From: Boesenbergia rotunda | Lineage: Eukaryota > Streptophyta > Magnoliopsida > Zingiberales > Zingiberaceae | NCBI GenBank assembly: GCA_024364735.1 | Contig: JAGFNQ010004729.1 | Coordinates: 1 to 64,000, forward strand | Length of the DNA stretch: 64,000 bases | Reading direction: 5' to 3' | Part shown: positions 1-11,126 of the stretch, one piece after another | Layout of the letters: each line of letters opens with the position of its first letter | Numbering within the stretch: position 1 is the stretch's first letter | Program-made: the position numbers and the translations under genes | The notes under the pieces: model-generated | The model's database searches: none | What the model was told of the DNA's origin: nothing | What the model saw: only the letters and a program-made list of their open reading frames with translations

Positions 1-511
1 GAGGTCAATCCTTAAGTTTTGGTTGTTGGACACATCCAAGCCTGACTAAACGGTTGAATGAGCTCCAACCATATTAAAACTATTTCTTGATTAATGGGTC
101 AGCCTTAAGCTTGGAGCATCGATTTGTTGTGCCACAGCCAAGGTCGATGTAAAGAGAGGTGCAGTTGGGTGCTATGTATAATGTTGCATACTTGTTAATG
201 AGTTAACAACCCAATGATTTATGCAAACATTCAATTAGTTGATAGCATAAAGTGATAGTTACATATATGTGATATGTAATCGGTATAATTACCTACCTTC
301 ATAGCTAAGAATAACTTGATGGCCACAGCCATGGTTGTTCTTATCTATGGTTGGATATCAACCTATTTGGAGATGTTCCTACGATCTCCCGAATTGATAA
401 AAGGGTTATTCAATTGAAAAATAAATAGGATTTAATTATGTATGTTGATACATTCTTTAATCAATCTTCTCACATAATCTCAATTTGTATTTCTAGGATA
501 ATCACTCGATC
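1..511 (+). other. Untranslated leader of A1 (partial)
   Basis: Non-coding leader between primer-binding site and gag. It matches 34194-34706 of copy A2 almost base for base and the reverse complement of about 60110-60620 in A3. No open frame in it looks coding. It is AT-rich and ends just before the gag start codon at 512. Confidence 0.85.
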
Positions 512-945
512 ATGTCTTCCCTAAACTTGCGTTCCATTTTGGACACCAATAAACTGACTGGGCCGAACTTCATGGACTGGCTTCGAAACCTGAGGAAGTC
601 CTCAAGGCAAAGAAGCTTGCTAATGTCCTTGAAGATCAACTTCCCAACCGTCCTCCCGAAAGTGCAACTCCAGACCAGTTTCCTGAGTTGCTCAACCTGC
701 TGAAGACTTTAAAGCCTTCTGTGAAGCAGGATCTAAAGACGGTACTGTTAGTTGGTTCCTCGAAGAAAGGTTCTAAGAGGAAGGCCAAAGAACAGAATAA
801 GGAAAGGAGAAAAAGGCCAAAAAGACTGAAAATACCCTAAAAGGCACTTGCCATCACTATGGCAAGGAGGGTCACTTGCGAAGAAACTGCAAGATTTATC
901 TTGAGTCCTTGAAAGAGAAGGCATCCGATGCCCCATCCTCTTCAA
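512..945 (+). pseudogene. gag: copia gag remnant of A1
   Basis: Encodes the capsid/nucleocapsid precursor in an intact element. The start (MSSLNLRSILDTNK) is identical to the intact gag of A2 at 34707. One base is missing after codon 28 (near 595), shifting the frame. Then about 375 net bases of gag, 125 codons covering most of the UBN2-type capsid domain, are absent: the sequence jumps from the region of 34874 in A2 to that of 35251. The remaining basic stretch and zinc knuckle follow, but the second cysteine of the CCHC knuckle is tyrosine (CHHYGKEGHLRRNC, near 848-890). The same deletion junction occurs in A3, so it predates both insertions. Confidence 0.9.
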
Positions 946-2689
946 GTATCTTCGTTATTGAATGTCACTCTATTTCCTCAAACACTTGGGTACTTGATAC
1001 TGGGTGTAGCTCACATATATGTAATGACATACTGGGGCTAAGGAATAGAAGAAGACTCGTCAAAGGAGAAGCGAATTTGCGAGTTGGAAAGGAGCAAAGA
1101 TTGCTGCTGTTGCCATCGGAACATATTTGCTAAAGCTCCCCACTGGACGTGTCTTAGAATTGGATAATTGTTATTTTGTTCCTTCATTAATAAAGAACAT
1201 TGTATCTATTTCATGTTTGAATGAAAAATGTTATCATTTAACTTTTAGTAACAATTGTTGTTACATAACTTTAAATGTCGTTCTTTATGGAAATGGAACT
1301 TTGTGCAATGGCATCTACACGTTAGATTTATCCAGTGACGTTTTCAATATCGAAGTTAGCAACAAACGTGCTCGAATAGATAATCGAATAGACTCCTACA
1401 CGTGGCACTGTCGTCTTGGCCATATAAGTAAGAAACGCATGACCGAATTACACCGATGTGGAATTTTGGAATCATTTGAACCCGGTTCATTTGATACATG
1501 CGAATCGTGCTTAAAAGGCAAGATGACCAAATTACCCTTTCCCGGAAAAGGTAATCCAGTGGGAGAGTTGCTTGGTCTAATACATACCGATGTATGCGGA
1601 CCAATGTCAACTCAAGCACAAGGAGGCTATAACTACTTCATCACCTTTATCGATGATCACTCACGATTCGGTTATGTGTTCTTGATGAAACACAAATCTG
1701 AAGCTTTTGATAAATTCAAAGAATTCAGAAATGAAGTAGAGAAACAACTTGGCAAAAGTATTAAGATACTTCGATCCGATCGGGGTGGTGAATACTTAAG
1801 TCAAGAGTTTCAAGATTATCTTAGGGACAATGGGATATTGTCCCAATGGACTCCGCCGTATACACCACAGCATAATGGTGTATCTGAGAGGCGCAACCGA
1901 ACCTTGATGGACATGGTTAGGTCGATGATGAATCATGCAACTCTTCCAAAATCCTTTTGGGGCTATGCACTTAAGACAGCTGTTTACTTGCTAAACAGAG
2001 TCCCGACCAAGGTAGTCTCTACTACTCCATATGAGATTTGGAATAGTAAGAAACCTCACTTAACTCACCTTAAGATATGGGGTTGTCCTGCTTATGTGAA
2101 GCGGATTGTATCAGACAAATTGGATGCTAAGTCTGATAAATGTCTATTTATTGGATACCCTAAGGAAACGAAGGGTTACCAATTCTATCATCCCTTGGAA
2201 CAAAAGGTGTTTGTTTCAAGGCATGCTGTATTTCTAGAAAAAGAATTTCTTTTACAAGAAAACAGTGGGAGTGGCATTGAACTTGATGAAGTTCAAGAAA
2301 CTCCAATAGACATTACAGAGACACCTAGTCTAGACCCACAACCGATAACTCATAGTGATGAGCTATCAGTTGAACCTAAAACAACACCACCTCTTCGTAG
2401 GTCTGATAGGACACGCAATATTCCAGAGAGATACGGATTTCTCGTAAGTGAATCGAACGACGTGTTACTCATAAGTGATGACGAACCTATCAGTTATGAA
2501 GATGTTCTGAAAAGTTCAGAAAGGGACAAATGGCTTGAAGCCATGAAGTCGGAAATGGATTCCATGTACGAAAATCAAGTATGGGACTTGGTTAACCCAC
2601 CTGAAGGGATTAAGCCCATAGGGTGCAAGTGGGTTTTCAAGAAGAAAACCGACATGGAAGGTAATGTGTTACCTTTAAGGCTAGATTAG
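946..2689 (+). pseudogene. pol: copia pol remnant of A1: protease, integrase, start of RT
   Basis: An aspartic protease motif (LDTGCSSHI, near 985-1015) is followed by a one-base loss near 1090 compared with A2. From 1127 a 520-codon frame stays open. It carries the GAG-pre-integrase HHCC zinc region (CRLGH ... CESCLKGK, about residues 95-130), the integrase core with its acidic residues (HTDVCGP, FIDDHSRFGY, and the E of NGVSERRNRT), a C-terminal integrase region, a linker, and the start of reverse transcriptase (KWLEAMKSEMDSM ... GCKWVFKKK). The frame breaks at 2670-2690, where A3 continues. Intact copia pol runs on without a break, so this is a disabled copy. Confidence 0.9.
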
Positions 2690-4055
2690 TGGCAAAAGGA
2701 TATCGTCAAAAACAAGGAATTGATTATGACGAAACCTATTCGCCAGTAGCTATGCTTAAATCCATTCGGATGCTCCTAGCCATAGCAGCTCATTATGATT
2801 ATGAGATATGACAAATGGATGTGAAAACAGCTTTCCTTAATGGAAACCTGCTTGAGGATGTATACATGATACAACCTGAAGGTTTCACATCGGTTGATAA
2901 AACCAAAGTATGCAAGCTTCGACGATCCATATATGGATGAAGCAAGCATCTAGGAGCTGGAACATCCGTTTTGATGAGACAATCAAAGAGTTTGATTTCT
3001 CACAAAATCCTGACGAACCTTGTGTGTACAAGAAGGTTAGTGGGAGTGCAGTCGTATTCCTAGTATTATATGTCGATGACATCTTACTTATAGGAAACGA
3101 TATATCAGTTTTACAGACAGTTAAAATTTGGTTGTCCAAAACTTTCTCCATGAAAGACCTGGGAGAAGCAACCTATATCCTTGGGATTAGAATCTATAGA
3201 GATAGATCAAAACGGTTGCTTGGTCTTTCGCAGTCTACATATATAGACCGAGTGCTAAAAAGGTTTAGCATGTCGGAATCCAAGAAAGGTTACCTTCCCA
3301 TCAGGCATGGGATCAACCTTTCAAAGTCTATGTGTCCGCGCACAGAAGACGAGAGGATTTGCATGAATAAGATTCCTTATGCATCCGCGATAGGATCTAT
3401 CATGTATGCTATGTTATGTACTAGGCCCGATGTATCGTATGCTTTGAGCGTCACAAGCAGATACCAGTCGGATCCAGGAATGGATCATTGGGCGGCTGTC
3501 AAGACAATCCTTAAGTACTTAAGAAGAACTAAGGATGTGTTCCTAATATATGGAGAAGGAGATTTGGTAATACGTGGGTATACAGATGCCAGTTTCCAGA
3601 CAGATAAGGATGACTCCAAATCTCAGTCTAGATACGTATTCACTTTGAATAGAGGCGCAGTAAGTTCGAAAAGTTCCAAACAAGACTCCGTAGCGGATTC
3701 TACCACGGAAGCGGAGTATATCGCAGCTTCGGAAGCAGCAAAGGAAGCAGTTTGGATCAAGAAGTTTGTCTCCGAACTTGGTGTGGTTCCATCCATTGAT
3801 GAAGCAGTGCCGGTTTACTGCGACAACAATGGAGCTATTGCACAAGCGAAGGAACCAAGGTCTCATCAGCGATCCAAACACGTGCTTCGACGCTATCATC
3901 TGATCAGAGAGATTATAAGTAGGAATGACATACAAATTGAGAGAGTTCCCACTGAAAGGAATATAGCGGATCCTTTAACTAAGGCCTTGCCTCAAAGCAA
4001 GTTTGAGGGTCATGTTAGAGCCTATGGTATTGGATACCGTAGCGATTGGCATTAG
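2690..4055 (+). pseudogene. pol: copia pol remnant of A1: reverse transcriptase and RNase H
   Basis: Continues the reverse transcriptase with ETYSPVAML, a stop near 2810 (TGA where A3 has Trp), then AFLNGNL, a one-base loss near 2935, and the catalytic YVDDILLIGND motif at about 3065-3100. RNase H follows, with its acidic residues in GYTDASF, TTEAEYIAASEA and YCDNNGAIA (about 3570-3850), ending at the stop at 4053-4055. It differs from A3 mainly at scattered bases. Function is from family knowledge: copying element RNA to DNA and removing the RNA strand. Confidence 0.9.
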
Positions 4056-4058
4056 GCC

Positions 4059-4069
4059 AAGTGGGAGTT
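4059..4069 (+). other. Polypurine tract of A1
   Basis: Purine-rich AAGTGGGAGTT lies directly before the TGTTAGTG start of the 3' LTR. The same tract is seen in reverse next to the A3 LTR (56545-56555). It primes plus-strand DNA synthesis in copia elements. Confidence 0.85.
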
Positions 4070-6378
4070 TGTTAGTGATATGAGAGAAGTGTCCTAAGGC
4101 AATCGCCTTATGATTGTAAACATTTATTTTAATAAATGATAATTCACTATTTGAGTATACATGTTTGTATTTGATTGGGATCTTAAACTCATATACTGAA
4201 TGTCCGCCATACAATTCACAGCATAAGAGAATTTGTGATGGGATCACAACTAGTGATTATCTCTAAATGTGCAAATGTGAATTGTTGGAAATATCCCTAG
4301 TCGATGAATTGATAAATACGGACACTATCAATTCTGTTGAGACTAGCATGGGTTATTCTCTATTCAGCTGATTCTCACTGGCTGGTGACATTGGGATGTC
4401 CGGAGATAAACATGGATGCTAGTTAAGGAAACTAGTTCATTGGAGCGACTAGCTGTAAGACTTCATATGGGAATCTACATGTAGATATGTCAATGAAGAT
4501 CTTACTGCGGCTTAAGTGCGATGTTCCTTTGACTTGCGGTGTTCAAGTCATCTTGGTCATGGAGACTTATACTTTGACATCTTAAGCAAGCATCTCCAAG
4601 GAGGTGTGGACCCAGGATGATCGGGTATAAGCCGAAGTGCCCGAAGATGATTGAACAGCCTACAAAGGATTCACCACTCCTTGCGAGGAGATGTATACCC
4701 AGGCCTATCGTCGGATTGTTACTCAAAGCCTCTGGCCAGAGCATATCATGTTAAGAGTGCGAGTCTCTTAAATACATGAGAGTAATTAGAAATCCAAAGG
4801 ACGAGAAAGACACTACTTGGGCTAGGTGTGACGTAGTCAGCCTAGTGGGGGCTGACACCATTGACCATGTCCTGAACCAAGTGGGTATAAGGTGGTGAAG
4901 GGAATGGGGCACGATTCATTAGAGCTGCTGAAGGGTTTCAGAATAATTTCTTCTGAGGTCAAACCGTTGATCTTTCGATTAATTGGGGATCATGATGTAC
5001 TACTAGGTGCCACTCATGATCGTTCTATAATTAGTTAAATTGTAGACGACCAACATAAATCGAAAGCCTATTTAGTCACACGCACTACGAGTAATCCTAG
5101 GGATTTAAAACAAGTTGAAAATTGGATTTTCCGATCAAGAGAAATAAGTCGAATCTGAGTTAGTCAGAGGCGCAATGGAAGCTAAAAAATGGCTAAGTCT
5201 TATGAATGCTTTTTGGGCGAATTAAATGAGTTTAATTCGCGGCGGTTCGGGTTGGTTTGGCCGGCCAAAGAGGGTGTCAAAACCCCCTTTGGTGGCCGGC
5301 CAAATAAGAGGAGAAAACCAATTAATTTTGGTTTAATTAATAAAATAAATCTAGTGCTATTTATTTTATAAATTATGGATGAATAAATTTGTATAAAGAA
5401 ATTTATATAAATAAAATTTATAGAAATTTATTCTTTTATGGAAGATTAATATAATCCATGAATTGGTTTATTTTAATTTTATAAAATCAATTATGAATTG
5501 ATTTTTCCATAATAAGAAAGTTTATAAATTTCTTATAAAATTTATTCCATAATTTAAAGAGAAAAAGAATTAGTTTTATTATGAATTAGTTTATAATAAA
5601 GACTCGGTTTAAACGGAATAATTAATAAGAAAATTTATAAGATAAATTTCTTATAACTAATTCCGTTAATTCCGTTAATTCGGTTTAGAGGGAGACTTAG
5701 CAAAGGAGTATAAAGGAACCAAAGGCTAGCCCTTATTCCGAATTAAGAGATTAATTATTCTCTCCCTCTCTCTCTTAATCTCTCCTCTCCTCCTTCTCCC
5801 TCTCTTCCCTTAGGGCCGGCGCCCACCCATTCTTGGAGTCCTAGGGCCGGCGCCCACTTGGTGGCTTAGGGCCGGCGCAAGCCTTCTTCCAAGGTGGTGG
5901 AGGCCGTGAGCTTCAAGAAGAAGAAGGAGAACCTGAACACGAAGAAGAAGAAGCGGATAGCGACTCCTCTTTTCTCGGAATTCGATTCCGTTACTTCGTT
6001 GGTTAGTTTCCTATCTTTCCTCTCTTGTTCATCTAGTTGTGCCTTCCGAGAATCTAGTAGTTCTCGTCGGCACAAAACTCGTGACTTTGCGAAGTCATCC
6101 CGAAGAGAACTCGGCGTGGACGCGAATAGAGGCGGAGCTTCCAAGGGACGCTACGGTTGGATCTCGTCCCTTACTTCGAGTTACGAGAGGTACTTGGTAA
6201 ATTTGATTACTTTTCCGCAAAGTTTTATTTTATGATTATGTCAACACAATGTAAGGTTGCATGCTAGATACGAAGTTAAAATAATTTAGGAAATTATTTT
6301 ATGCAAACTCTTCCGCTGCACGAAAAATTTTGAATTTTACGAACTCGTATCCTTGTCGACATGCACCCAGTCCCAACA
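4070..6378 (+). repeat. 3' LTR of A1
   Basis: Starts TGTTAGTGATATGAG and ends GTCCCAACA, with the terminal TG...CA of LTRs. It is colinear with the A2 5' LTR (30713-32996) and with both A3 LTRs in reverse. It contains TTGGCCGGCCAAA palindromes near 5257-5305, a TATA-like box GTATAAAGG at about 5708-5716, a CT-rich stretch after it, and three GGGCCGGCGC repeats at about 5813-5880. Length is 2309 bases. It differs from A2 by small insertions and deletions. Confidence 0.93.
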
Positions 6379-7292
6379 ATACAGACCACCAGAGTCTGCG
6401 ATATTTCTTCACTCAGAAAGACCTGAATATGAGACAACGCCGATGGCTCGAGTTGGTGAAGGTCTACGACTGCGAGATCTTCTATCATCCAGGAAAGGCG
6501 AACAAAGTGGCCGATGCACTCAGCCGGAAGTCAAGTGCCACCTTGATGTCCATATCTAAATTATCCCGACCACTTGAAAAAGAAATTATGAATTTTGGGG
6601 TCGAAGTCATCTCCGGGCGACTTTCCACCATGACAATATCACCCACGCTATGTGAGGACATATTGGAAAAATAAAATGGTGATCTGAGTCTCCAAAAAAT
6701 AAAACAGGAGATCCTAGAAGGAAAGGGCGATAGTTTTCATATCGCCGAAGGGGGAATACTCTACCTTAGGGATCGTCTATGTATCCCTAGTGATCCGGAG
6801 CTTCGAAAAGAGATACTGGCAGAAGCTCACGGAACCCCTTACTTGATGCATCCAGGATCCACCAAGATGTATCAGGATCTGAAGGAGAAGTTTTGGTGGT
6901 CCGGTATGAAGAAGGGAGTGACCAGATTTGGGAAGAAAGGAAAACTAAGTCCGCGCTATGTGGGGTCGTACCTGATTCTGAAAAGAGTCGGTAAGGTGGC
7001 ATATGAGCTGGAGCTGCCTCCAGAGATGTCAGCTATCCATAACGTATTCCATGTGTCCCTGCTGAAAAAGTGTATCCCAAATATGGACCAAGTGATCGAG
7101 CCACAGACGGTGCAAGTGCAAGAGGACCTAAGCTATGAGAGCAGACCCATCCAGATTTTGGATAGGGAAGTCAAGAAGCTGAGGAGTAAGGAAGTGCCCT
7201 TAGTCAAGGTCCTATGGCAAAGTCAACGGTTCGAAGAAGCTACCTGGGAGCGCGAGGACGAGATGAGGCGCAAGTACCCGGAGTTATTCTAA
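6379..7292 (+). pseudogene. pol: Chromovirus RNase H-integrase-chromodomain remnant
   Basis: Begins in the RNase H/connection region (TDHQSLRYFF, LNMRQRRWLEL, NKVADALSRK). A stop occurs near 6672, after which the frame continues. The integrase zinc region follows (HPGSTKMYQDLKEKFWW), but the whole integrase catalytic core is gone: FWWSGMK runs directly into KGVTRFGKKGKL, which normally lies behind the core. The join keeps the frame. The tail is a chromodomain (about 7135-7290; PIQILDREVKKLR ... VLWQ ... EEATWEREDEM), which in chromoviruses directs integration to particular chromatin. Without the D,D,E residues this copy cannot integrate by itself. Confidence 0.85.
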
Positions 7293-7837
7293 GTTCGAGG
7301 ACGAACTTTCACGAGGTATGGGGGATTGTAACGACCCGGAAAATTCTCTTAATATTTTCTTAAAATATTAAGCATGTTTAAATAATTTTCCAAGTGACCT
7401 AGAAATATTAAGGAGAACTTTGGCCTAGAAAATCCATGTTTTCTCATTTAAATTGAGAAAACTAAGTACTAATAGGCTTTATGTGGGCTTTTTAGTACCA
7501 TGATTATAGGTGGATTTTGGTAATAATTAGTATAAATATAAATAGTATTTAATTAGGCATATTAGAATGATTATGGGTAAGTCTTAGCCTAATTTTTCTA
7601 TTTTAATGGAGAAATTAGGTACTAATGAGCTTTAAATGGGCTCCAAAAATGGGGATTAATTAGGTAAAATTAATATAAATTAGGTAAAATTAATATAAAT
7701 ATAAAATAATTTTATTTAGGAATATTAGCATAATTATGGGTGATTTTTGGAGAATTTTCGAAATAAAAGGGAACTTTCGAAAATTAGAGGAAGAGGTTTA
7801 AATAAAATGAAAAATAAAATAAAAATAAAGGTGCATG

Positions 7838-7903
7838 GGCCAAGGATTGAACCTTGGACCTCTTGTACAACCATGAATGCTTTAACCAACTCACCTAGCA
7901 AGG
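7838..7903 (-). other. tRNA-like segment (A box and B box) antisense in C1 LTR
   Basis: Read on the minus strand, TAGGTGAGTTGGTTAAAGC (7879-7897) resembles a tRNA A box/D arm and GGTTCAATCC (7844-7853) a B box/T arm, in tRNA-like spacing. The segment does not fold into a full clear cloverleaf by eye, so I do not call it a tRNA gene. A counterpart sits in C2 at 27448-27512. Confidence 0.5.
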
Positions 7904-8356
7904 AATACTTATGAGTAAATGAAGTGGAGGTTGGTTAAGAAGTAGAAGGAGATGAAGGGTCATGGAGAGACTCTTCATTTGCCTCTTTAAAGGAGCTATA
8001 AAGAGGGGGTTTGGGGGTTACTTCTCTTCACCATCAAGTGCATTTGCTCCCCTCCTCCCTCCTCATTCTAGCCGAAATTCTAAGGAAGAGTTCCCCTTGG
8101 AAAAGTTTCCACCAAGGCTCCATCTCCCAAGATCTAAAGTTCTTACAAGGATCCAAGGACTAGGTGTGGTCAAGAGACATCAAGTCTTCTTCCTTCTCTC
8201 CATCCAAGGTCTAAAAATTTAGAAACCACAAGGTAAGACTCCCTCACCTGTGGTATAATAGTTCCCTATGATTTTTATGATTTTTAGTATGATATAGTGG
8301 TTGGTTTTCGAATTGGATGTTGAAAGGAAAGAAAACCAAGACCCTCATGCTTAAGG

Positions 8357-9230
8357 GTTTCGGCCACCATGTTTTTAAGATCTAAAGTTATGCTAAAAAT
8401 CTGTATAATGTTATTTAATGTTCCCTTATGATTTTTAGAAGTTAATTATAATTTTTGGGAATTTTTGGAGTACCCTAGGATACCCTAGGGTTTCGGCCAA
8501 CATGAAAGAAACAAAAACTAAGAACCCAGAGTTTAAGGGTTTCGGCCACCATGTTTTAAAGGTCTATAATTATGATAAAAATCATGATAATGTTATTTAA
8601 TGTTCCCTTATTATTTTTATAAGTTAATTATAATTTTTTAGAATTTTTGGAGTACCCTAGGATACCCTAGGGTTTCGGCCAACATGAAAGAAACAAAAAC
8701 TAAGAACCCTGAGTTTAAGGGTTTTGGCCACCATGTTTTAAAGGTCTATAATTATTCTAAAAATCATGATAATGTTATTTAATGTTCCCTTATTATGTTT
8801 AGAAGTTAAGTATAATTTTTGGGAATTTTTGGAGTACCCTAGGACACCCTAGGGTTTCGGCCAACATGAAAGAAACAAAAACTAAGAACCCTGAGTTTAA
8901 GGGTTTCGGCCACCATGTTTTAAAGGTCTATAATTATGCTAAAAATCATTATAATGTTATTTAATGTTCCATTATGATGTTTAGAAGTTAATTATAATTT
9001 TTGGGAATTTTTGGAGTACCCTAGGACACCCTAGGGTTTCGGCCAACATGAAAGAAACAAAAACTAAGAACCCTGAGTTTAAGGGTTTCGGCCACCATGT
9101 TTTAAAGGTCTATAATTATGATAAAAATCATGATAATGTTATTTAATGTTCCCTTATGATGTGTAGAGGTTAAGTATAATTTTTGAGAATTTTTGGAGTA
9201 CCCTAGAGGCCCCATATGGTTCGGCCAACC
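8357..9230 (+). repeat. Tandem repeat, 182-base unit, about 5 copies
   Basis: The phrase GTTTCGGCCACCATG recurs at about 8357, 8540, 8721 (one base changed), 8903 and 9085, giving a period of 181-183. Each unit also holds GGAGTACCCTAGGA and TTTCGGCCAACATG. Units differ by only a few bases, so the array expanded recently. It lies wholly within the C1 LTR. Confidence 0.93.
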
Positions 9231-9440
9231 CCAAGGACCCAAGGGTTAGGGTTGAGTCTTTAACTTCAAGCATATGTTTATGTGTTGCCATGATATAAGG
9301 ATGATGGATGGTGATTATGTGAATTTTCACATGGCCTTGGGACTCCACAAGTTTCGGCCAAGAAGGGTTAATAGGGTAAAAGTTAAGATTTATTTCAAGT
9401 AAGGGTCCCAATGGCCCTATGGTAAGATGTGATTTGTGTT

Positions 9441-9640
9441 TTATGAATGATATGACATGTTTATGAATGATATGCCATGTTATGAATGATATGCCATGTT
9501 TATGCATGATATGCCATGTTTATGAATGATATGCCATGTTATGAATGATATGCCATGTTTACGAATGATATGTCATGTTTATGAATGATATGCCATGTTT
9601 ACGAATGATATGCCATGTTTATGAATGATATGCCATGTTT
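9441..9640 (+). repeat. Minisatellite, 20-base unit, 10 copies
   Basis: Ten copies of a TATGAATGATATGCCATGTT-like unit fill 200 bases within the C1 LTR, with single-base changes (GCATG, ACGAATG, GTCATG). Confidence 0.93.
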
Positions 9641-11126
9641 TAGGATAATATGAATGTATGCCATGCTCTATGAATGATGTGTACATATGTCATGTCTAAG
9701 AATGAAAATGATGAATGACAAGTATGATGAATGAAAGATGATGCTTATGTCTTTAAGGCATAAATATGCTAAACGACACGGTCGATGGTCGACGGTACGA
9801 CGGTCGTAAGGACCGATAAATGGACCGGTAGACGGGCCGGGCCATAACAAGTTATGCTATGATGAAGATGCCATGAATGTTTTATGAATGATGAAGCATG
9901 AAAAGTATTTTACTTTATGTATGGGCTTGTACCGGACCGAAGTATGGGTACAAGGGATGGGCACCTTAAGAACGCCCCGGTTTTGGACTACCGAAGCTGT
10001 CCACGGTTCTGGCACTACCGAAGCTGTGCAACAGGGATAGGCACCTTAAGAATGCCTCGGTTCGGGGACTACCGACTATGCTGTCCTTACCCTAGTAGGT
10101 TGGGGCTCGCGACCTCGGACTTGCTAGGGATGCACGCTATGATGTATGTATGTGGTACAAGCCGGGGACCCCAAATGATGTTATGATGATTATGTTTAAG
10201 AAATGAAAAGTATGTTTTTAAAGATTAAGCATCCTTATGATATATATGCATTGCCCATGCATTTATTATGAAAAAGTATGTTTATGAAAAGTATGTTCAT
10301 GAAAAGTATGATTTTAAACTAAGCATCCATATATGTATATGCATTCCACTCATGCCTCCATTCATGTTATGCATTATGCTATGATGATAAGATTTTATGC
10401 TTACGCTTCATGTTAAGAAATATGCATGAGAACAAATGATCTATGTCATGATAATGTTAAGAAGATGCTCATATGTTATGATAGGAAGAATGTTCATTAT
10501 GTTTATGTTCGTGCCAAGTATTATGTCATGCTTAGAATGTTACTATGTTTATGTTTATGCCAAGTATTATGTCATGCTTAGAATGCTACTATGTTTATGT
10601 TCATGCCATGCTATGTATACGATAAGTGATTTAAGATGTTATGTCCTAAGTAGAGCACCAAGTATGTTAATGTTTTTATGTGCTCATTATGAGATGATGA
10701 ATGATGAATGGTTTTGTGAGTAGGAAAGAGTCTTACTAAGCCTGTGTGCTTATAGTCTTATTTCCTTATACCGCAGATCATTCAAGGGGACAATGATGGA
10801 AGCAGCAGGAGGGCAAGAACGCATGTGTGTAGTAGTGACTTGGCCCAGGAAACTCTATGTTTACTGTTTATGTTAGAACTTCACCTTGGTTACTTATATG
10901 TCTGAATAATGACCTATGGAACCTTATGATATGACGTTACGTATGACATGATATGATATGATGCTTATGTTCAAAGTTAATATGCTAAGGTTCATATGTC
11001 ATTAAGTTAAGAATGGTAACAGGGCATGTATAAGTTAAAGTTATTCCGCTGCCTTATGATGTCTACATGCCCTAAGCATGTTAACGTAACGCCGCTTACG
11101 AAAGAAAAAAAAAAGCGGGCGTTACA

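Larger units (their letters stand above)
1..6378 (+). mobile_element. Ty1/copia element A1, 3' part (leader to 3' LTR)
   Basis: The window opens inside the untranslated leader of a copia element; base 1 aligns with about 34194 in copy A2. In order follow gag, protease, integrase, reverse transcriptase and RNase H, a polypurine tract and the 3' LTR, which is the copia order. The element ends with CCCAACA at 6378 and is followed at once by gypsy RNase H sequence, so A1 inserted into chromovirus C1 in the same orientation. The target duplication would be ATACA (6379-6383); its partner is outside the window. The coding part carries a large gag deletion, frameshifts and stops, so this copy is not autonomous. 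Confidence 0.95.
6379..11126 (+). mobile_element. Ty3/gypsy chromovirus C1, 3' part
   Basis: The sequence right after A1 encodes gypsy RNase H, integrase zinc-binding region and a C-terminal chromodomain, then a polypurine tract and a 3.8 kb LTR starting TGTAACGACCC and ending GCGTTACA. RNase H followed by integrase followed by chromodomain is the chromovirus order; the long LTR fits the Tekay/Del lineage. The upstream half lies left of the window behind A1. The element ends inside the gag of element D, so it was inserted there; the right-hand target duplication would be GCCAC (11127-11131). Confidence 0.88.
7327..11126 (+). repeat. 3' LTR of chromovirus C1 (about 3.8 kb)
   Basis: Directly follows the purine tract GGTATGGGGGA. 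Terminal TGTAAC...GTTACA. Inside are an antisense tRNA-like segment (7838-7903), a CT-rich region near 8040-8060, five 182-base repeats (8357-about 9230), ten 20-base repeats (9441-9640), and several short repeats around CACCTTAAGAA and GACTACCGA (9960-10080). The same layout, strongly diverged and shorter, is seen in solo LTR C2. Confidence 0.87.

Noticed and set aside
3543..3935. 130-codon antisense frame over A1 RNase H (also 56679-57071)
   Set aside because: Shadow of the conserved RNase H coding sequence on the other strand.
7838..7903. Functional tRNA gene
   Set aside because: No convincing acceptor stem or anticodon arm by eye; only A and B boxes are recognisable.
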